From Aliidiomarina quisquiliarum (GTDB taxonomy: Bacteria > Pseudomonadota > Gammaproteobacteria > Enterobacterales > Alteromonadaceae), in the NCBI RefSeq assembly GCF_023922585.1, contig NZ_JAMFTN010000029.1, forward strand, positions 1 through 64,000: 64,000 bases of DNA, given 5' to 3'. The notes under the pieces are model-generated. The model made no database searches and was not told the DNA's origin. It saw only the letters and a list, made by a program, of their open reading frames with translations. A program made the translations under genes and the position numbers. Shown here piece after piece: positions 29,197-38,873 of the stretch; position 1 is the first letter of the stretch; every line of letters begins with the position of its first letter.

Positions 29197-29667
29197 TTGG
29201 AGGATATACTTATGACAAGTATCGATTTAACACCATTATACCGTAACAGTGTTGGCTTTGACCGCATTGCGTCTATGCTAGATAACGCCCTACGTGGCGA
29301 CACCAGCGCAGGTGGCGGGTACCCACCGTACAACATTGAAGCTACAGGCGACAACAAGTACGCTATTACCATTGCTGTAGCAGGCTTCGAAGAAGACGAA
29401 CTTGAGCTACAAACCGAACGTGGTGTGCTTACTGTACGCGGCAAAAAAGCCAGCGACGACACCGAGCGCAATTATCTTTATCAAGGTATTGCTGCCCGCG
29501 CCTTTGAACGCAAATTTAACCTAGCTGAGCATGTTGAAGTAACCGACGCTGAATTGCGCAACGGCTTACTGAACATTCACCTAGTGAAAGAAGTACCAGA
29601 GGCCATGAAGCCCCGCTCGATTGCTATTAAAAATACCGAGCGCACGCTAGAAAACAAAAACGACTAA
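29197..29667 (+). CDS. ibpA: Small heat-shock protein, Hsp20/IbpA family
   Basis: 156-aa ATP-independent holdase. Opening SIDLTPLYRNSVGFDRI is the IbpA N-terminus. The alpha-crystallin domain runs about 37-135: YNIEATGDNKYAITIAVAGF, ELELQTERGVLTVRGKK and the C-terminal GLLNIHLVKEVPEAMKPR with the I/L-x-I/V-type tail after it (RSIAIKN). GGAGG lies 7 nt upstream. Regulated by heat shock, judging from the upstream sequence. A strong terminator follows. Confidence 0.94.
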   Translation: MEDILMTSIDLTPLYRNSVGFDRIASMLDNALRGDTSAGGGYPPYNIEATGDNKYAITIAVAGFEEDELELQTERGVLTVRGKKASDDTERNYLYQGIAARAFERKFNLAEHVEVTDAELRNGLLNIHLVKEVPEAMKPRSIAIKNTERTLENKND

Positions 29668-29708
29668 TATAGTTGGTTGTATACTTAAATTCTGGTGATA
29701 TAACTTAA

Positions 29709-29739
29709 AAAGCCACCCCAGTTAAACTGGGGTGGCTTT
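29709..29739. terminator. Strong terminator between hsp20 and the aminopeptidase gene
   Basis: Perfect stem AAAGCCACCCCAG/CTGGGGTGGCTTT with a 5-nt loop. The A/T ends on both sides let it serve both converging genes (hsp20 on +, M17 peptidase on -). Confidence 0.93.
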
Positions 29740-29766
29740 ATTCATTTTGCTAGAGCAATTATATAC

Positions 29767-31356
29767 TTACTCTGCAGGGTAAGTTTTAACCCACTCAGTT
29801 AGCATACGTACGCCGTAGCCAGTTGAACCACGTGGGTGAATACCCTTGTCGCTACTAACTAAGGCATTACCCGCCATATCAATATGAATCCACGGCGTGT
29901 CGCCAACGAAGCGTTGAAGCAACATAGCACCTGCGCTTGCACCTGGCGCGCCAGTGTTTTTCATATCAGCAATACGGCTTGAAATAGCTTCTGCATACAC
30001 TGGGTCTAGCGGCAAACGCCATACTCGCTCATAGGTTGTTTCTGCCGCCTGGCGTAGGCTTTCATACACTTCTTCATGGTCTGAGAATACTGCAGAGAAC
30101 TCCGTACCAATGGCACGCACTTTAGCACCGGTTAAGGTGGCAATGTCGGCCATTACCCGTGGTGCAAAGTGTTCACGTGCATACCAAAGACCATCGGCAA
30201 GAACTAAACGGCCTTCAGCGTCGGTATTGCCCACTTCAATGGTTAAACCTGAACCTGTGGTAACTACGTCACCTGGCAGCTGCGCTACGTCGCTCACCAT
30301 GTTGTGCGCTAATGGCGCCACTGCAACAACGTTCACGTCGGCTTTTTGCCCTGCAAGTGCCACTACAGCACCCACCACGGCTGCTGCGCCGGCTTTGTCC
30401 GTATGCATAGTCACAATGCTGCTTGAAGTGGTTTTTAAGTTATAGCCACCCGTGTCGAAGGTAATACCTTTACCAACGAGTGCAATTGGCTGGTCATTAT
30501 TACCACGGTAATGTGCAACCAGTAAGTGTGCTTTATGTTGGCTGCCTTGCGACACACCATATAAAGCCCCCATGCCAAGTGCTTTTACTTGCTCTGGGCC
30601 TAAAATAGTTACTTCAACACCTAGCGGCTCTAGCGCTTGGCGAGCATATTCAGCAAACGCAGCTGGGTAACCATTACTTCCTGGCAGGTTGGTTAATTCA
30701 CGAGCTAAAAACACGCCTTCAGCTAGGGCACGCATGTCGGCAAACTCTTTGCTCGCTTGTGAGCGATCACTTACGCGATAAGTGAAGTGTTGTGCTGGGC
30801 GCTCCGCAGCTTCGCTTTTTAAACGATCAAAGCGATAATTCCGTAAATCAATACCATGGGCCAGCTGAGCTAGCACCTGGCTGTTTTGGCTTGCATTAGT
30901 AATTAACGAACCGTCTACAGACACTTTTTCAGCCGACAGGCTATTGAAAAGTGCCGCCAATGAAGCGCCTGCTTCTTCAACTTTATAGCGTGGTGTTTCT
31001 TCCGGATTACCCACCCCCACCAACACTAAACGTTCAACATTTAAGCCCGGTGGCGCAACAATAGTATGGGTTTGCCCAACAGAACCGTCGAACTTAGCAA
31101 TGGCCATTACACGTTGTACGTGGCTAGCAGTTGCGTTCGACCAGTCGGCTAAACGTACAGTGGTATTTTCCGGCACCACCACTACTAGGGTGTCACCCTG
31201 CTCTCTAAACGAACTAACCAGCTGTGTTTGCGTAGACAAATACGATGTTACAAACGGTGTTTCAATAGGTACTACACTTGCATGCGCGCTCATAGAACTA
31301 AACACGCCAACCATAGTAGCAAAAGCTACCGTTTTTATTTTTTTTCCAAAATACAT
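29767..31356 (-). CDS. Exported M17 leucyl aminopeptidase
   Basis: Zinc/manganese aminopeptidase of family M17, 529 aa from the preferred start at 31356. That ATG has AGGAAAA upstream and gives a clean signal peptide (to SAHA at residue 26). An upstream ATG ten codons earlier is possible but hides the signal. Catalytic domain: VGKGITFDTGGYNLKT, MHTDKAGAAAVVGAV, NTDAEGRLVLADGLWYA and TLTGA. PepA itself is usually cytoplasmic, so an exported copy indicates a role in extracellular peptide use. It follows the CoA-transferase gene on the same strand with little spacing. Confidence 0.9.
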   Translation of the reverse strand: MYFGKKIKTVAFATMVGVFSSMSAHASVVPIETPFVTSYLSTQTQLVSSFREQGDTLVVVVPENTTVRLADWSNATASHVQRVMAIAKFDGSVGQTHTIVAPPGLNVERLVLVGVGNPEETPRYKVEEAGASLAALFNSLSAEKVSVDGSLITNASQNSQVLAQLAHGIDLRNYRFDRLKSEAAERPAQHFTYRVSDRSQASKEFADMRALAEGVFLARELTNLPGSNGYPAAFAEYARQALEPLGVEVTILGPEQVKALGMGALYGVSQGSQHKAHLLVAHYRGNNDQPIALVGKGITFDTGGYNLKTTSSSIVTMHTDKAGAAAVVGAVVALAGQKADVNVVAVAPLAHNMVSDVAQLPGDVVTTGSGLTIEVGNTDAEGRLVLADGLWYAREHFAPRVMADIATLTGAKVRAIGTEFSAVFSDHEEVYESLRQAAETTYERVWRLPLDPVYAEAISSRIADMKNTGAPGASAGAMLLQRFVGDTPWIHIDMAGNALVSSDKGIHPRGSTGYGVRMLTEWVKTYPAE

Positions 31357-31386
31357 GCTGTTTTCCTGTTGGTTAATGTTCATCAT

Positions 31387-32664
31387 TTACAACCGAATAC
31401 CCCAATCACGTACGAAGTCTTTTTCTAGCTGCTCTCTGAATTGAGGTGCTGCTAAATCAATTAGCAACTTGGCCCGCTCACGCATGGAACGGCCGCGTAA
31501 GTTAGCAATACCATATTCAGTAACCACATGGTGCACATGAGCCCGTGTGGTAACAACACCTGCGCCGGGCGCAAGCATCGACGTTATTCTTGAAATAGTG
31601 CCACCTGCGGCTGTTGCAGGTAAAGCAATAACCGACCGACCGCCTTCAGAAAGCGATGCACCGCGGACAAAGTCCATTTGCCCACCTACCCCTGAATAAA
31701 TACGTGTGCCTAGTGAGTCGGCACACACTTGGCCGCTTAAGTCTATTTGCAGCGCACTATTAATGGCCATTACCTGTTTGTTTTTACGAATAACCGCCGT
31801 GTCGTTGGTGTATTCCACGTCTAAAAATGCCACTTGGGCGTTGTCGTCAACAAAGTCGTAAAGCGCCTTGCTGCCCATGGCAAAGCTGGTAACAATACGC
31901 CCTGGATGCGTACGTTTACGCGAGTTATCTACCACGCCTGAAGCAATTAACGGTAGCAAACCGTCGGAAAACATTTCCGTGTGAACACCTAAGTGCTTAT
32001 GGTTACCTAAACATGCCAGTGTGGCGTCTGGAATAGCACCAATACCCATTTGCAGGCAGTCGCCGTCGTTAATTAAGCTAGCTACATGGGCGCCAATAAT
32101 GCGGTTGGTATCGTCTAGCTCAGGGGGTAAATGTTCATACATAGGCTCGTCGTGTTCAAACCATGCGTCTATTTTGCTTATGTGCACGGCCGAGTCGCCA
32201 TGGGTACGGGGCATCGACGGGTTCACCCATGCAATTACTCGGCGGGCATTTTCAACCGCAGCTCGAGTGGCTTCAACGGAAACACCTAAGCTACAAAAGC
32301 CATGGGCGTCGGGGGGCGACACATGAATAAGAGCCGTGTCTACATGCTGCTCTTTAGAACGAAACAGCTTTGGAATTTCAGACAGTAAAATAGGCACATA
32401 GTCGGCCAAATCAGAATTCACCGCATGGCGTGTAGAAGCGCCAACGAAAAACGCCCGCTGCCGTAGGTGGCCCCGTAATTCTGGTGCCTGCAGCATTTCA
32501 CTTCGTTCTGTATGCAATTGCATCAGCGTTAGGTTTTTACGGTGTGGCGCCAATTCGGCCAGCGCCTCTAATAATTTGTACGGCGTAGCGGCCATAGAAT
32601 GGCACCATAGCCATTCATTATCTTGAATTCCTTGTACCGCGTCGAAGGCTGTTGCGAACTGCAT
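31387..32664 (-). CDS. Acetyl-CoA hydrolase/transferase-family protein
   Basis: 425 aa from ATG 32664, chosen for AAAAGGAAC upstream and family-like opening; the frame stays open 37 codons further without homology. Family-I CoA-transferase features: GIGAIPDATLACLGNHKHLGVHTEM, SALQIDLSGQVCADSLG, VGGQMDFVRGASLSEGGRS and ALPATAAGGTISRI. The likely catalytic Glu is in HTEMFSDG. Such proteins move CoA between acetate, succinate, 4-hydroxybutyrate or related acids. The exact substrate is not determinable here. Confidence 0.88.
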   Translation of the reverse strand: MQFATAFDAVQGIQDNEWLWCHSMAATPYKLLEALAELAPHRKNLTLMQLHTERSEMLQAPELRGHLRQRAFFVGASTRHAVNSDLADYVPILLSEIPKLFRSKEQHVDTALIHVSPPDAHGFCSLGVSVEATRAAVENARRVIAWVNPSMPRTHGDSAVHISKIDAWFEHDEPMYEHLPPELDDTNRIIGAHVASLINDGDCLQMGIGAIPDATLACLGNHKHLGVHTEMFSDGLLPLIASGVVDNSRKRTHPGRIVTSFAMGSKALYDFVDDNAQVAFLDVEYTNDTAVIRKNKQVMAINSALQIDLSGQVCADSLGTRIYSGVGGQMDFVRGASLSEGGRSVIALPATAAGGTISRITSMLAPGAGVVTTRAHVHHVVTEYGIANLRGRSMRERAKLLIDLAAPQFREQLEKDFVRDWGIRL

Positions 32665-32846
32665 GTTACTGTTCCTTTTGGTAGTGGGGTGTTGCCTATA
32701 AAACATTGCTACCAGTATACCAAAAACGCTGCCGTTACAGCTTGATCTAGCGTAATTATTTATATCCTTAAACATACAAGGGCTTGCATTTTAAGCCAAG
32801 AAAAGACAATTATAGGCCCATACAATTTTATGCTTTAGAGTGCCAC

Positions 32847-33614
32847 GTGTTGTTATTTCAATTACAAAAACATACTTTTATTTTGTTTATGCTTTTAGCG
32901 TTTTACAGCCAAGCTACTAATGCCAACGATACTGCCCAAGAGTCTCGCTTCACAGCTTTTCAGTTTCAACAGAACCCCGCCACCTTGAGCCGAATTAAAA
33001 CAGCCCAACAACAGGCGATTGAAAGTAGAAAAAAACTTTTGGTTGTTTTAGGTGCAGACTGGTGCTCAGATAGCACGGCGTTTGCTAAACAGCTTTCTCA
33101 ACCCTCTTTTTATCAGCAATTGACCGAACAATATGTACTAGTTAGTGCTAATGCTGGTTTTTTTGAACATGGCTTTGATATCACCCAACACTTTAACTTG
33201 CCCACGTATTACGGAACTCCAACTGTCCTTATTATCGAGCCAAGTACTGGTGAAGTATTAAATCGGCATAGTTTCCACATTTGGGCAAACGCTGCAAATA
33301 TGAAGCCTGAGCAATATTCAAATTATTTTTTTAACACCACACATCAGTCTAGTTCACAGCGAAGTGACACGGAATTAGCGGAAATAAGTGCTTTTGAAAA
33401 AGAATTAGCGAATCGGGTGCAAGCTGGTTATGGCGTTGTCAGCCCTATGTTAGCCGCTTATGTGGCATCAAATAAACCGCCGTCTGAAAGCTTTTTAAAG
33501 CACTGGGCCGAACTAGGTCAATTTCGTAGCCAAGTAGCTAAAGACCTAGCTCAATTGCGCACTAGTCACGACATCATACAGTGGCCCATTTACGAACCAC
33601 TAAGCTGGGAATAG
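32847..33614 (+). CDS. Exported thioredoxin-fold protein
   Basis: Thioredoxin-like protein. I prefer the GTG at 32847, which gives a hydrophobic leader (LLFQLQKHTFILFMLLAFY) and cleavage near ATNA; an ATG 21 codons earlier (32784) keeps the frame but adds a charged, unlikely extension. The active-site segment is VLGADWCSDSTAF, so the CXXC motif is CSDS: only the first Cys is kept. Then GTPTVLIIEP contains the cis-Pro. This suggests a reductase or chaperone-like role of the DUF255/thioredoxin_7 type, not a classical dithiol. Rest of the protein has no recognisable domain. Confidence 0.7.
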   Translation: MLLFQLQKHTFILFMLLAFYSQATNANDTAQESRFTAFQFQQNPATLSRIKTAQQQAIESRKKLLVVLGADWCSDSTAFAKQLSQPSFYQQLTEQYVLVSANAGFFEHGFDITQHFNLPTYYGTPTVLIIEPSTGEVLNRHSFHIWANAANMKPEQYSNYFFNTTHQSSSQRSDTELAEISAFEKELANRVQAGYGVVSPMLAAYVASNKPPSESFLKHWAELGQFRSQVAKDLAQLRTSHDIIQWPIYEPLSWE

Positions 33615-33633
33615 TAGGGGTTGCCGCTTGGGT

Positions 33634-34380
33634 TTAAATAGCTAGCTTGGCTTCCATAGGCAAGAGTGAAGCGGCAGCTTCGTCAATAAATATTTTTATT
33701 TGCCGATGCTCTTTTAAAATAGACGCTGGCATTTGTTCGTCGATACCAGTTGTATATAAATGCGCCATCACTTCGGCCTTATGACTACCTGTAGCCACTA
33801 GCACCACTTCTTTGGCGCTCATAATTTCTTTAATACCCATGGTAATAGCTTTGGTAGGTACTTGATTCTTGTCTTCAAAGAAACGGCCATTGTCGCGGCG
33901 GGTATTTTCTGAAAGCTCTACTACATGCGTAACGCTGCTAAATGGTGTGCCCGGCTCATTAAAGCCAATGTGACCATTCGTACCGATACCTAATAACTGT
34001 ATATCAAGCCCACCCGCATTTTGTATTTTTTGCGAATATAGCAAACATTCTTCTTCAATGTTGTTACACATGCCACTTGGCAACGACACCTGGCTGGTGC
34101 AAATGCCGGCTGGCCTAAAGAAGTGAGTTTGCATAAAGTGATAATAGCTTTGTGGGTGCTCTGGCGCTAAACCAATATATTCATCTAAATTGAACGTGGT
34201 AATTTCTGACAGGTTTAAGCCTGATGATTTAGCTTGGTTAATAAAAGCTGCATAAATTGGCTCCATGGTGCTACCCGTTGCCAAACCTAATACAGATTTT
34301 GGGTTACTTTGAATTTTTTGCAGTAATACGCCACTTAAATGCTCGGCAATAGCCTGCGGGGTGGGAAAGATATAAAACAT
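33634..34380 (-). CDS. nagB: Glucosamine-6-phosphate deaminase
   Basis: 248 aa (E. coli NagB 266). Converts glucosamine-6-phosphate to fructose-6-phosphate and ammonia. Motifs: VLGLATGSTMEPIYAAF, NLDEYIGLAPEHPQSYYHFM with the catalytic Asp, LGIGTNGHIGFNEPG and the lid segment after it. The allosteric C-terminal extension of the E. coli enzyme looks shortened. No nagA or transporter is adjacent; the gene lies 124 bp downstream of the ATPase operon end, and that gap has no clear terminator. Confidence 0.93.
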   Translation of the reverse strand: MFYIFPTPQAIAEHLSGVLLQKIQSNPKSVLGLATGSTMEPIYAAFINQAKSSGLNLSEITTFNLDEYIGLAPEHPQSYYHFMQTHFFRPAGICTSQVSLPSGMCNNIEEECLLYSQKIQNAGGLDIQLLGIGTNGHIGFNEPGTPFSSVTHVVELSENTRRDNGRFFEDKNQVPTKAITMGIKEIMSAKEVVLVATGSHKAEVMAHLYTTGIDEQMPASILKEHRQIKIFIDEAAASLLPMEAKLAI

Positions 34381-34504
34381 ATATTTAGCTCATTCTAATT
34401 TTTAGGGGCAAGGTAGGTGCTAACCAAGCTAGGTATACCAAAACAGTATATCTTTTCTTTCTCTCACCGTCATTAATTAACCTTTCTATTACAAAAAAAG
34501 CACG

Positions 34505-35365
34505 TTAGTCAAAGTGACCAACGATAATATCCATTAATTCGGTGGTAATGGCCTCTTGCCGCACTGTTGTCATTTCACCTTGTACTTCACCTAAACGCTC
34601 GTCGACCGACTGCTCGGCTTGTTGCATTAACGCTAAACGCGCGGCATTTTCCGTTACCATGGCTTCCGCCGAAGCCCTAAACACACTCACAAATAAGTGG
34701 TTACGCACCAACGAAGAAAGTAACGATTCCAGCGGCATATTAAAATCGGGTAACGATGGCGATGACCAGTGTTTAATTGGCTGCAATAAATTTTTGGCTA
34801 AGGGTAGTAAAGGCTTTATAACTGCCATACGGGTGCCATGCTCGGCGCGCTCTGTAAAGGCTAAGGTTACGGCTAATTCCGACAGCATATCGCCACGGCT
34901 AAAGGCTTCTATTTCACCTACAATATCACCCGCTAATCGGCCAATACCTTCTGCCGAAGCCGGTGGCATCAGTAATTTATAAGGCGTTAGCCCTTGCTCT
35001 GAAAGCGCATGGTGCATTCGCGCGCCAATGCAAAGTACTGACATGGCCTGCTTGTTCTGCCCCCCTACTAATTCAGCAACCTGATCATTGTAATTACCGC
35101 ACAAACCATGATCGGAACCAAACACAATTAGCAACCGCCGTTGAATTGGCGGTTGTGCTAAGGTCGCGGCCAATGCTGGGCCGGCCCGAAAAGCAAGTGC
35201 CGCAAAGCCCTGCAATATGGTTTCGTGGTAGGCCTCTATTGCTTCTGCCGCTTGCTCATAAGGTGCGGCATTAATTGCTGACAGTGTTTTCATGGTGCGC
35301 ACAATACCCCTAATGCTGGTTAGGGTGTTGTTTTGCCGTGATAACTGTTCCAACGTTTGTGTCAT
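34505..35365 (-). CDS. atpG: N-ATPase gamma subunit
   Basis: 286-aa central-stalk subunit. The N-terminal [29 protein letters not shown] and C-terminal [39 protein letters not shown]-type helices form the rotating coiled coil; [15 protein letters not shown] is the conserved Rossmann-like core. The sequence is divergent from housekeeping AtpG, as is typical of N-ATPases. Last gene of the operon; its start overlaps atpA by 4 bp. There is no delta (atpH) gene, which is characteristic of N-ATPases. Confidence 0.92.
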   Translation of the reverse strand: MTQTLEQLSRQNNTLTSIRGIVRTMKTLSAINAAPYEQAAEAIEAYHETILQGFAALAFRAGPALAATLAQPPIQRRLLIVFGSDHGLCGNYNDQVAELVGGQNKQAMSVLCIGARMHHALSEQGLTPYKLLMPPASAEGIGRLAGDIVGEIEAFSRGDMLSELAVTLAFTERAEHGTRMAVIKPLLPLAKNLLQPIKHWSSPSLPDFNMPLESLLSSLVRNHLFVSVFRASAEAMVTENAARLALMQQAEQSVDERLGEVQGEMTTVRQEAITTELMDIIVGHFD

Positions 35366-36924
35366 GGCGCTTCCTGATTAGCGGCTTTGCTCTGCGCCAA
35401 CAGTGCCATGTCATGCAAGGCTTGCCGGGCGCATTCAACCACTTGCTCACGCTCTTGCTCTGTTAGTTTTTGGTTTTCTTGAATACGCTGTTCAATGTGT
35501 TGTAAGTTTTTTTGCGCCGCCACGCGAATATGGTTCATGGCCTGGCTCATGCTTTGCTCGGTAAAGGAATCGAGCAAGCCTGCCATTCCAGCTAACAATA
35601 CAGTTAGTTGCTCAAGAGCCGGCATAGGGTCGCGCTCGGCTTGCCGTAGCGACGTGCGCACTGCCGCACCACGGGCTAAACGGGCTCGAGTGGCGTCGTC
35701 TAAACGAGTACCAAAGCGAGCAAAGTCTTCTAATTCTTCAAACTGCGACAAGGTAACGCGCAAGTTACCCGACACGTCTCTTAATACTTTGTTTTGTGCT
35801 TTACCACCTACACGGGAAACCGATAAGCCCAAGTGCACCGCTGGAAATTGGTTTTTTTGTACCAAATTTGGCGACAAATATATTTGCCCGTCGGTAATTG
35901 AAATTAAGTTGGTCGGAATATAAGCCGACAGGTTTTCCGCTTGGGTTTCCACCACTGGCAAGGCGGTAATAGACCCGCCACCACGTACTTCAGTGAACTG
36001 CCCCGCACGCTCTAATAAGCGCGCATGCACGTAGAAAATGTCCCCGGGAAAGGCTTCTCGCCCTGGCGGTCGGCGTAATAACAACGACAGCTCACGATAC
36101 GACTGCGCATGGTGAGTCATGTCGTCGAACACCACCAACACGTCGCGACCTTGGGCACAAAAATATTCTGCCATGGTCATAGCCGCATAAGGCGCAAGGT
36201 AAGAAAGCCCTGGCGACTCTTCGTCACCGGCATTCACAATAATACTGCGGTCGAGCATATTACCGTTGGTTAATGCGCGTATTACTCGGGCAACAGCGTC
36301 GCCGCGCTGGCCTATGGCGCAATATATACAAAGCACTTCGGTGCTCTGCTGGTTCAACATAGTGTCGATCGCTAATGAGGTTTTACCCGTTTGGCGATCA
36401 CCAATAATTAATTGCCGCTGGCCTAAGCCCACCGGAATAGCCGCATCTACCGCTTTCAAACCCGTGGCTAAGGGCCGGTAAATAGGTGTACGTTCAAGAA
36501 TACTTGGTGCCTCGGCTTCTACCGGCTTATGGTTCATAGTCACAATTGGGCCTTTAGCATCAAGCGGCCGGCCCATGGTGTCTACCACGCGCCCTAATAA
36601 GGCCGTACCAATAGGCACACTCACTACTTTTTGGGTACGAAACACTTCTTCGCCTAATTGCACCAATTCCGCTGGGCCAAGCAAAATAACCCCTAAACGG
36701 CCAGGCTCTAAGTCGAGCACCACACCTTGAATACCACAGGCAAATATAAGCAACTCGTCGGCTAACGCACGCTCTAGGCCAGTAACTATGGCCACGCCAT
36801 CGGCCACTTCTGTCACAAAGCCCATTTCCGTTAAGCGCGGCTCAATTTCAGGGCTTTGCACCAACTGCTCAACCCATTGGTTGAAGGACTGTTCCGCGGC
36901 GTTTGCCGAAGGCTTAATGCTCAT
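35362..36924 (-). CDS. atpA: N-ATPase alpha subunit
   Basis: 520 aa from the ATG at 36924, chosen for AGGAAGTGAGC just upstream and the 11-bp overlap with atpF; the frame is open a further 13 codons. Non-catalytic nucleotide-binding subunit: P-loop [16 protein letters not shown], the ...[14 protein letters not shown] region, [27 protein letters not shown] and [12 protein letters not shown]. Forms the alpha3beta3 head with AtpD. Now transcribed from the downstream half of the split operon. Confidence 0.95.
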   Translation of the reverse strand: MSIKPSANAAEQSFNQWVEQLVQSPEIEPRLTEMGFVTEVADGVAIVTGLERALADELLIFACGIQGVVLDLEPGRLGVILLGPAELVQLGEEVFRTQKVVSVPIGTALLGRVVDTMGRPLDAKGPIVTMNHKPVEAEAPSILERTPIYRPLATGLKAVDAAIPVGLGQRQLIIGDRQTGKTSLAIDTMLNQQSTEVLCIYCAIGQRGDAVARVIRALTNGNMLDRSIIVNAGDEESPGLSYLAPYAAMTMAEYFCAQGRDVLVVFDDMTHHAQSYRELSLLLRRPPGREAFPGDIFYVHARLLERAGQFTEVRGGGSITALPVVETQAENLSAYIPTNLISITDGQIYLSPNLVQKNQFPAVHLGLSVSRVGGKAQNKVLRDVSGNLRVTLSQFEELEDFARFGTRLDDATRARLARGAAVRTSLRQAERDPMPALEQLTVLLAGMAGLLDSFTEQSMSQAMNHIRVAAQKNLQHIEQRIQENQKLTEQEREQVVECARQALHDMALLAQSKAANQEAP

Positions 36925-37723
36925 GCTCACTTCCTGGTTGCTTACGCGCGTGGCTTTGACCACTCACGCCTTGGTGGCCCAATTGAACCGCCGAGGTGTT
37001 CTCTGCTAGTAAGGCTTCGAACTCTTCCATGTAGCTATCAATGGTCCATTCCACTCGCACGCCACCCACTTGCACCACTAGGCCTGGGGCTTGCTCAGCA
37101 TGAACAGTAAAGCTTAGTGCTACGTTTGGAATAAGCGTATTCAGCTCTTGTGTTAGCTGTGCTTGTACGCTTTCAGGCAGCGCATGGTGGGTGCTTACCG
37201 TTGCCGACGTATGCTCCCCGGCGGCCGCAACTAAGGTGTGTTCCAGCGGCGCAAGCTTTTTCCCCACATGACGAATAATCGTATGCTCTAAGGGCTCGTC
37301 GGCTAAGTCGTGTACGGCTTTACGGGTTAAAGCAAACAGCGTGGCTGCGCCAGCATTTTGTAAACGCTTAATAAAGTCTAGCCGCTCTTGCTCTAAGTAT
37401 GTTTGCCAGTCTTTTTGTTCTTGTACAAGCTGAGCACGAGTTTCAGCAAGCAACTGGGCCCGCTGCGCTTCGGTTTTTTCCAGAGCTTGCTCAAGCAAGG
37501 TGTCTTGCTCGGCTAAATGCTTGGCCTGCAATTTCTTATAGTTATTTTCCGCCGCTTCAGCGATTATTCTAGCCTGCGTTGCGTCGGCCATACGCTTAGC
37601 AATTTCCGCTTCGCGAGCATCGATCCCGTCTAAAATAGGCCGGTATAAAAATCGTTTCAGCAAATAAATAAGCAGTAAAAAGTTTACTAGTTGTGCTGCT
37701 ACGGTTATCCAATCAATCGACAT
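36914..37723 (-). CDS. atpF: N-ATPase b subunit (peripheral stalk, with delta-like extension)
   Basis: 269 aa, much longer than the ~156-aa housekeeping b subunit, as is usual for N-ATPases, where the C-terminal part is thought to take over the role of the absent delta. The N-terminal membrane helix (about 4-24) is followed by [22 protein letters not shown] and a long coiled coil (about 35-130, [18 protein letters not shown]). The C-terminal third ([23 protein letters not shown] onward) looks delta-like. Six bases separate it from atpE. Confidence 0.92.
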   Translation of the reverse strand: MSIDWITVAAQLVNFLLLIYLLKRFLYRPILDGIDAREAEIAKRMADATQARIIAEAAENNYKKLQAKHLAEQDTLLEQALEKTEAQRAQLLAETRAQLVQEQKDWQTYLEQERLDFIKRLQNAGAATLFALTRKAVHDLADEPLEHTIIRHVGKKLAPLEHTLVAAAGEHTSATVSTHHALPESVQAQLTQELNTLIPNVALSFTVHAEQAPGLVVQVGGVRVEWTIDSYMEEFEALLAENTSAVQLGHQGVSGQSHARKQPGSEHEH

Positions 37724-37729
37724 GGGGGC

Positions 37730-38008
37730 TTAGCCTCCTGCAGCTACTTGTACAACGTTCCAAAAAGGGTTGGCAAAAATAAGAATTAACGCCACCACGA
37801 AACAATAAATACCCGACGACTCAATCATCGCCAAACTTACAAACAGAGTGCGCGACAATACCGGTGCTGCGTCTGGCTGTTGAGCTATCGCCGACATGGC
37901 TGAAGCAGCGGCGCGCCCTTCACCTAAGGCGGCACCGAACGAACCAATAGCAACCGTTAAGCCGGCCGTTAAAATGGAAATAATTGAAATAATTGCTAAC
38001 TCACTCAT
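37730..38008 (-). CDS. atpE: N-ATPase c subunit with Na+-type ion site
   Basis: 92-aa two-helix rotor subunit. Helix 2 has the ion carboxylate E63 followed by S64 and S65, then Y68 (MIESSGIY), matching the Na+ ligand pattern of the Ilyobacter c-ring (E65, S66, T67, Y70). In helix 1, E30 (GALGEG region) falls where Ilyobacter has Q32; an extra helix-1 carboxylate is a known N-ATPase feature. This supports Na+ rather than H+ translocation. The start overlaps the atpB end by 8 bp. Confidence 0.93.
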   Translation of the reverse strand: MSELAIISIISILTAGLTVAIGSFGAALGEGRAAASAMSAIAQQPDAAPVLSRTLFVSLAMIESSGIYCFVVALILIFANPFWNVVQVAAGG

Positions 38009-38714
38009 GGCGTTTCCTTGTTTTAATTGCTTTTTGTTTATCGGACATAGCCGACGAAATATAAACCGCTGCTAGCACGGCAAAAATATACGCTTGAATC
38101 ATGCCGGTTATTAACCCCAGCATTTCCATTACGACTGGAAAAAAGAACGGCGCCACACTCAGCAGAATGGCCACAATAACTGCACCGCTCATTACGTTGC
38201 CGTATAAACGAATGGACAAAGAAATAGCCTTTGAAAACTCGCTTAAAATATTAAATGGTAACAACCACGCCGTGGGTTCAATAAACTGGCGTAAGTAATG
38301 GCGCACACCCCCGTGGCTAATACTAAACAGCGGTACTGCCACCAAAACCGACAAGGTTAAGGCCACCGTAGTCGATAACGAGCCTGTTGGTGGGCGGAAC
38401 CCCGGTACAATAAGCAACACGTTCGACACAGCAATAAACAAAAACAACGTGCCGGCAAAATAAGTAACCGGCCGCACCGCAAGGTGGCTTACTTCAGTCA
38501 CCTGATCTTCAATTAGCTTCACTATAATTTCTAAGGTGCTGCGCCAACGGTTCGGTGGCACGTCGGGCCGCAAGTTGCGTGTTACCAGCATAGAAACACC
38601 TACCAATAACGCCATAACCACCCAAGTGTAAACAATGGTCGCGTTCAGCTTCAGCCAGCCCCATTCAAACGGGAGATCTGAACTATTACTTAAGGAAAGG
38701 TGAACTATTGTCAT
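38001..38714 (-). CDS. atpB: N-ATPase a subunit, 3' part fused to an island-derived start
   Basis: 237-aa ion-channel subunit. From residue 16 (FEWGWLKLNATIVYTWVVMALLV) it matches AtpB of N-ATPases, through LIEDQVTEV and the essential Arg helix SKAISLSIRLYGNVMSGAVIV to the C-terminus. The first 15 residues (MTIVHLSLSNSSDLP) are not native. They lie on island sequence containing a repeated 16-bp block, while the native 5' end remains at 61025-61057. The new ATG has GAGG about 10 nt upstream, so a nearly full-length AtpB may still be made. Whether it is transcribed is unknown. Confidence 0.85.
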   Translation of the reverse strand: MTIVHLSLSNSSDLPFEWGWLKLNATIVYTWVVMALLVGVSMLVTRNLRPDVPPNRWRSTLEIIVKLIEDQVTEVSHLAVRPVTYFAGTLFLFIAVSNVLLIVPGFRPPTGSLSTTVALTLSVLVAVPLFSISHGGVRHYLRQFIEPTAWLLPFNILSEFSKAISLSIRLYGNVMSGAVIVAILLSVAPFFFPVVMEMLGLITGMIQAYIFAVLAAVYISSAMSDKQKAIKTRKRHE

Positions 38715-38791
38715 AGTGGTTAAACCTCAATCTCTTTTACTCATTGGTTCTTAGCAGACTTTCTTTAGTTCTTAAGGAGATCTGAACTATT
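38672..38791. repeat. Repeated sequence at the atpB-side end of the island
   Basis: The 16-mer GGAGATCTGAACTATT occurs at 38672-38687, abutting atpB, and again 104 bp away at 38776-38791. A related half-copy lies between them (TAAGGAAAGGTGAACTATTG, 38691-38710). The second full copy shares TTAAGGA before and a TCATAG-like end after with that half-copy. The first copy ends exactly where native atpB resumes, which suggests it is the terminus or an attachment-site arm. Confidence 0.7.
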
Positions 38792-38814
38792 GCTCATAGC
38801 GATACTTAAACACC

Positions 38815-38846
38815 AACGCAATGATTAGTAAACTCTTCATTGCGTT
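38815..38846 (-). terminator. Hairpin after the small regulatory-type gene
   Basis: AACGCAATGA (38815-38824) and TCATTGCGTT (38837-38846) form a 10-bp stem with a 12-nt loop, 27 bp after the stop of the gene at 38874. No long U-run follows, so it may be a weak terminator or a recombination-related site. If it terminates, atpB needs a promoter in the last ~100 bp of the island. Confidence 0.5.
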
Positions 38847-38873
38847 AATTTTGCATTGGTCCTTTTGCTTGAT

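Noticed and set aside
34381-34504. Terminator of the N-ATPase operon
   Set aside because: No convincing stem with a T-run between atpG and nagB was found; readthrough to nagB is possible.
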